Source: an uncultured Collinsella sp. (lineage in GTDB: Bacteria > Actinomycetota > Coriobacteriia > Coriobacteriales > Coriobacteriaceae). From it: 18,325 nt of DNA. Positions 15,473-18,325 of this stretch are shown piece after piece. The DNA lies in NCBI GenBank assembly GCA_900551555.1, contig URWC01000019.1, forward strand, positions 1 through 18,325. The letters are read 5' to 3'. The translations under genes were made by a program, and so were the position numbers. Numbering within the stretch: position 1 is the first letter of the stretch; each line of letters begins with the position of its first letter. The notes under the pieces are model-generated. The model saw only the letters and a list, made by a program, of their open reading frames with translations. It made no database searches and was not told the origin of the DNA.

Positions 15473-16195
15473 ATGGCCGAACCCACGCTTTTGCCCGAGC
15501 GGCTCCAGTACCGCCCGACCAAGATCGAACTCGACGAGAGCATCGAGAAGGCCAAGGCGACCCTTCTTAAGAAGATCAAGCGCTCGGTGTACGTCTACCG
15601 TGTTGACTGCGGCGGCTGCAACGGCTGCGAGATCGAGATCTTCGGTTCCATCACGCCCGTCTTCGACGTCGAGCGCTTTGGCATCAAGGTCGTGCCCTCG
15701 CCCCGTCACGCCGATGTGCTGCTGTACACCGGCGCCGTAACGCGTGCCATGCGCATGCCGGCCCTGCGCGCCTTTGAGGCCGCACCCGATCCCAAGATCG
15801 TGGTGTCCTATGGCGCGTGCGGCTGCACCGGCGGCATCTTCTACGACAACTACTGCGTCTGGGGTGGCACGGACAAGATCTTGCCGGTCGATGTCTATAT
15901 CCCCGGCTGTCCGCCCCGTTTTTTTCAATCGTTTCCTGTAAAACATGAGAACTACCGCCTCGAGATACCGTTTCAGGACAATCTGGATCTCTTCTTTTGG
16001 ATTGATGGGCTTTACAAGGATCGAATAGAGGCCTGTCCTGTTTGCGCCCCAGACGTCCGTAAACAGCTGGTCGCCGACAAAAAAAGTGGTATCACGGTCC
16101 GTTTTCATCCGCTCCATAGCCCGCTCGTAGCCTTTTCTCGACGGTTTCCCACCCTTAAAAATATAGGGACTTCCCACCTTGTCCGCAAAAGGTGA
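15473..16195 (+). CDS. hyfI: Hydrogenase-4 component I (NuoB-like small subunit), truncated at a chimeric join
   Basis: The start has GGAGGAG upstream and lies two bases after hyfH. Residues 1-148 are a good NuoB/HyfI small subunit holding the [4Fe-4S] cluster next to the NiFe site: DCGGCNGCEIEIFG (45-58), SYGACGCTGG (112-121) and IPGCPP (143-148). After GCPP the normal continuation (a PxAATIYGF-like helix and C-terminus) is missing. Residues from about 149 to 240 are a translation of the opposite strand of a different genome's yqeG gene, and have no HyfI character. Only 15473 to about 15919 should be treated as hyfI. The rest of hyfI, and any hyfJ/hycH, hycI or hyp genes downstream, are not in the window. 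Confidence 0.85.
   Translation: MAEPTLLPERLQYRPTKIELDESIEKAKATLLKKIKRSVYVYRVDCGGCNGCEIEIFGSITPVFDVERFGIKVVPSPRHADVLLYTGAVTRAMRMPALRAFEAAPDPKIVVSYGACGCTGGIFYDNYCVWGGTDKILPVDVYIPGCPPRFFQSFPVKHENYRLEIPFQDNLDLFFWIDGLYKDRIEACPVCAPDVRKQLVADKKSGITVRFHPLHSPLVAFSRRFPTLKNIGTSHLVRKR
15911..15925. other. Join between two unrelated genomic segments
   Basis: HyfI similarity (plus strand) is good through the CCGCCC at 15911-15916. YqeG similarity (minus strand) is good from the AAAAAA codons (complement of about 15920-15925) onward. Base composition and codon style change at the same place. The bases CCCCGT at 15914-15919 could belong to either side. No repeat, transposase or attachment site is visible. 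Confidence 0.85.
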
Positions 16196-16417
16196 TACAC
16201 GCGGCTCCTTATTATTGGAAAGGATGCAGGTGGAAAAGCCGATGGCGCGGAGCCGCTCAAAGAGCTCGATCGCCTGCTTGTCCGCCGGTGCCCCGTGGGG
16301 AACCAGGGTATTGTCCACATCGAAGATGATTCCCCGGTATCCTCTCTCATAAAGTTTCTCGTACGGGATCTCGTATGCGCTGTCCACATAGTTCCCCGGA
16401 TAGAATGTTTCAAACAT
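15917..16417 (-). CDS. yqeG: YqeG-family HAD (IIIA) phosphatase, 3' end missing
   Basis: About 166 residues are present, close to the family's usual 170 or so. The HAD motifs are DVDNTL (33-38, nucleophile D33 and acid D35), LSNN (66-69), K91 (GGKPSRKG) and GDQLFTDVWGAN (115-126, with D116 and D121). This is a small cytoplasmic phosphatase of unclear substrate, widespread in Firmicutes. The start (16415-16417) is preceded by AAGGGTAAT. The frame does not stop before the join and runs on into the antisense of the hyf genes, so the last few codons and the stop are lost. It follows nrdR after 117 bases, in the same direction. Confidence 0.85.
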
Positions 16418-16534
16418 AATATTACCCTTAATTCAGCACTTCAGCCATACCTGCTCCTGTTTTTATCCGGGTGAACAACGTCATTCATTGACCCTTTTGC
16501 AGACCGGTACACAGCCAAACCGCCTCTTTTGCTG

Positions 16535-16990
16535 TTATTTATTATTTAAGAACTTAGCCAATTCATCCATAAACGCGTTCACATCCTTAAATTCCCTGTA
16601 GACAGACGCGAAACGGACGTATGCAACCTCGTCCACCATCTTGAGTTTTTTCATGACAAGCTCGCCGATGGTCACGGACGGGATCTCACGCTCTTCCATG
16701 CTGAAGATCTGCTTCTCGATCTCGTCGATCATCTTCGTGATCTGGTCCGGGGAGACCGGACGCTTATGACATGACAAAAGGATTCCGTTTTCGATCTTCG
16801 CACGATTGTACGGTTCTCTGGAATCATCTTTCTTGATGATCATAAGCGGCAGTGTCTCTAATTTCTCATATGTCGTAAAGCGCTTTCCGCACTCCTCGCA
16901 CTGACGTCGGCGTCTGATCGAGCTGTTATCATCAGCCGGACGCGAGTCGATGACCTTTGTATCCTGGGCACCACAAAACGGACATTTCAT
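16535..16990 (-). CDS. nrdR: Transcriptional repressor NrdR
   Basis: A full-length protein of 151 residues. The N-terminal zinc ribbon uses C3, C6, C31 and C34 (MKCPFCGAQ and QCEECGKRF), with the basic stretch IRRRRQ that touches DNA. The ATP-cone domain covers about 49-139. NrdR represses ribonucleotide reductase genes through NrdR boxes depending on bound ATP/dATP. A very strong ribosome site (AAAGGAGGAA, complement of 16996-17005) lies before the ATG. No NrdR target gene is in the window. Codon use is mixed and unlike the hyf genes, fitting a Clostridia source. Confidence 0.96.
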   Translation of the reverse strand: MKCPFCGAQDTKVIDSRPADDNSSIRRRRQCEECGKRFTTYEKLETLPLMIIKKDDSREPYNRAKIENGILLSCHKRPVSPDQITKMIDEIEKQIFSMEEREIPSVTIGELVMKKLKMVDEVAYVRFASVYREFKDVNAFMDELAKFLNNK

Positions 16991-17053
16991 GGGACTTCCT
17001 CCTTTGCTGCCGACCGTACTATTTTTCCGCTCACGGCCACATTTTTATACCAT

Positions 17054-17083
17054 ATCTTATCACACTATCCTCTGGTTCCGCAA
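17054..17083 (-). promoter_or_regulatory. Predicted promoter of nrdR
   Basis: Read on the minus strand, TTGCGG (17078-17083) and TAAGAT (17054-17059) are 18 bases apart. TG sits one base before the -10 box, giving an extended -10. It lies about 65 bases before the nrdR start, in the 137-base gap after the cotS-like gene. Confidence 0.4.
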
Positions 17084-17127
17084 GTCTTTTGCTCTTTATC
17101 CGTAATTCCGATCTCCTGGCTTTTTCC

Positions 17128-18183
17128 TTACACGCCTTGAATAACTGTCTGTATAAAGCTCTCCCTCGCCTCCTGCTGAGCCTCCAGCTTTCTGATCTTC
17201 TCCGTACTCTTCGCGGGCACCCAGGCCTTGTTGGCGTTGTAATAAAAATTGATCTGTTTCCAATACTTTTCCGGATATAAAAACAGGTAATAAAGCACCT
17301 GCCGCTCCACTTCCGAGACCGGCAGCACCCGTTCGTAGGACTCCATGACCTGCCTCCCCAGCCGCTCATTCCAGTCATGCTTCTCCATAATCTTCCTGAG
17401 GAAATAATACAGGTCCTCCATCTGGACACCCAGGTGCATCTGGTTGAACTCCGTCACCGCCGTGTATCCGTTTCCGATCAGGATATGGTGGTAATCCGGC
17501 TCCCCATGGCAGACTGCGTACCCATCTGCGATCTCTTTTCCGTGAATCTCATACAGCCTTTCCATGCCCCGCTCTGCTTCCACGGCCTGGGCCGCGAAAA
17601 TTTCAAAATTTCCGATCACTCGGAGCTCAAATTCATTTTTCTTCCGCTTTCCGCGGATAAATGTCCTCGCCTTCTTTAACTCCCGGTTGTGGCGGCGCAT
17701 GGCCTCAAAGAGCGGCAGTGAGATCATGGATCTCATATTCCACGTTTCCTGCCGTTTGATCATGCGGAACTGCCGATGCAGAAGCGCCAATGCCCGCACC
17801 GCCGACAATACCTCTCTTTCATCCTTCAGGTCACATTCCCGGTCCGCGAACCATTCCTTCACGATATATCTGGTCCCATCCTCCGCCGTCGACAACAGCT
17901 CCCCCTCAGAATTTCTCACATATTGGTCCGCCTTCAGAGTCTCCATTCCATCTAAAGACTGCAAAACCGCCTCCTCAAACTCCAGGCGGTTCACACTTCC
18001 ACGATATTCCTTTAAAAGCCGCAGTCCCAGATCCGTCTCAAGGATCCAGGATCCTCGTCCTCTCCGCAGCACATCCACCCGAAATCCGTACGTCTTCTCC
18101 GCCTCTTCCTTCCAGTCGATCACGATTCTATCCCCCCATATCCTGCTCTGACCTTTTCCATCGACAACAATTCCGGCCCTCAT
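17128..18183 (-). CDS. CotS-family spore coat protein (kinase-like fold)
   Basis: About 351 residues with an aminoglycoside-phosphotransferase-like fold of the CotS/YsxE type. The N-lobe covers about 40-115 (ILETDLGLRLLKEY, YIVKEW). The catalytic loop region reads CHGEPDYHHILI (225-236), followed by VTEFNQMHLGVQMEDLYYFLRKIMEKHDW. The kinase Asp of H-G-D reads Glu (E228) and the metal-binding Asp of the D-F-x loop also reads Glu (E245), so catalysis is doubtful; members of this family often look degenerate. The start at 18183 (ATG) is a guess: AGAAGGAAA upstream is rather far, and the frame is open to 18321 near the window edge. Spore coat genes are not expected in Collinsella, which supports a foreign origin of this end. 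Confidence 0.75.
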   Translation of the reverse strand: MRAGIVVDGKGQSRIWGDRIVIDWKEEAEKTYGFRVDVLRRGRGSWILETDLGLRLLKEYRGSVNRLEFEEAVLQSLDGMETLKADQYVRNSEGELLSTAEDGTRYIVKEWFADRECDLKDEREVLSAVRALALLHRQFRMIKRQETWNMRSMISLPLFEAMRRHNRELKKARTFIRGKRKKNEFELRVIGNFEIFAAQAVEAERGMERLYEIHGKEIADGYAVCHGEPDYHHILIGNGYTAVTEFNQMHLGVQMEDLYYFLRKIMEKHDWNERLGRQVMESYERVLPVSEVERQVLYYLFLYPEKYWKQINFYYNANKAWVPAKSTEKIRKLEAQQEARESFIQTVIQGV

Positions 18184-18325
18184 CCTGCTGCCGGAATTTC
18201 CTTCTGCACAAGATATGAAATGAAAGGGGGGATTATTCCCCTGTTTCCAGAATACGGCCTGTACGTTTTTTGCTGCTTTCTGGCTGCCCGCCGTTAAATA
18301 AAAAAATGTACCTTGGCACATTCTC

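Noticed and set aside
15146..15916. A long C-terminal extension of YqeG
   Set aside because: It is the antisense of hyfH and hyfI; the frame is open there only by chance in GC-rich DNA.
15880..15960. Mobile element or site-specific integration at the join
   Set aside because: I looked for terminal repeats, target duplications, an integrase or transposase and tRNA-type attachment sites and saw none.
15920..16195. A novel C-terminal domain on HyfI
   Set aside because: These residues are the antisense translation of yqeG, which is well supported by its HAD motifs.
1..18325. CRISPR arrays, rRNA genes, prophage structural genes
   Set aside because: No regularly spaced repeats, rRNA motifs or phage-type genes are visible anywhere in the window.

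Overview
The window joins two unlike pieces of DNA. Bases 1 to about 15,915 are GC-rich, with strongly G/C-ending codons, and look like a Coriobacteriia actinobacterium; Collinsella is my best guess, from style and recall rather than from any search. From about 15,920 to the end the DNA is visibly richer in A/T, with runs such as AAAAAA and ATATT. It carries three minus-strand genes typical of a spore-forming Clostridia/Lachnospiraceae genome: yqeG, nrdR and a CotS-family spore coat gene. The join lies inside the coding part of hyfI and also cuts off the last codons of yqeG. No transposase, terminal repeat or attachment site is visible there, so a chimeric (mis-assembled) contig is the most economical explanation. 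The two sides should be interpreted separately.

Layout, 1-2450: a 5'-truncated tRNA-Pro(UGG) and a complete tRNA-Gly(UCC) end at a rho-independent terminator. A gene with an AbiEi-like middle and a DUF559/Vsr-type nuclease-like C-terminus follows. It is bracketed by two long inverted repeats that share the same 21-base arm but have unrelated loops. On the minus strand lies a toxin-antitoxin pair: an intact RelB/DinJ-type antitoxin overlapping by 8 bases a PIN-domain toxin broken by a one-base frameshift. The antitoxin promoter contains a perfect 9-base inverted repeat that looks like an autoregulatory operator.

Layout, 2450-15,915: a promoter and a structured leader precede a nearly complete formate hydrogenlyase operon of the E. 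coli Hyf (FHL-2) type, in the order hydN-like, fdhF, hyfA, B, C, D, E, F, G, H, I. FdhF oxidises formate to CO2 at a Mo/W-bisMGD centre. Electrons pass through the polyferredoxins HydN/HyfA and the HyfH and HyfI clusters to the [NiFe] site of HyfG, which makes H2. The membrane arm (HyfB, C, D, E, F), related to complex I, probably couples this to ion pumping. The fdhF frame contains an in-frame TGA at residue 140, exactly where E. coli FdhF has selenocysteine. It is followed at the right distance by a hairpin with a GGUCU loop, so FdhF is a selenoprotein. A strong hairpin with a T-rich tail between fdhF and hyfA may attenuate transcription into the hydrogenase genes.

Layout, 15,920-18,325: yqeG (HAD phosphatase, 3' end lost), nrdR (ribonucleotide reductase repressor) and a cotS-like gene, all on the minus strand. 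They have no functional link to the formate hydrogenlyase operon.
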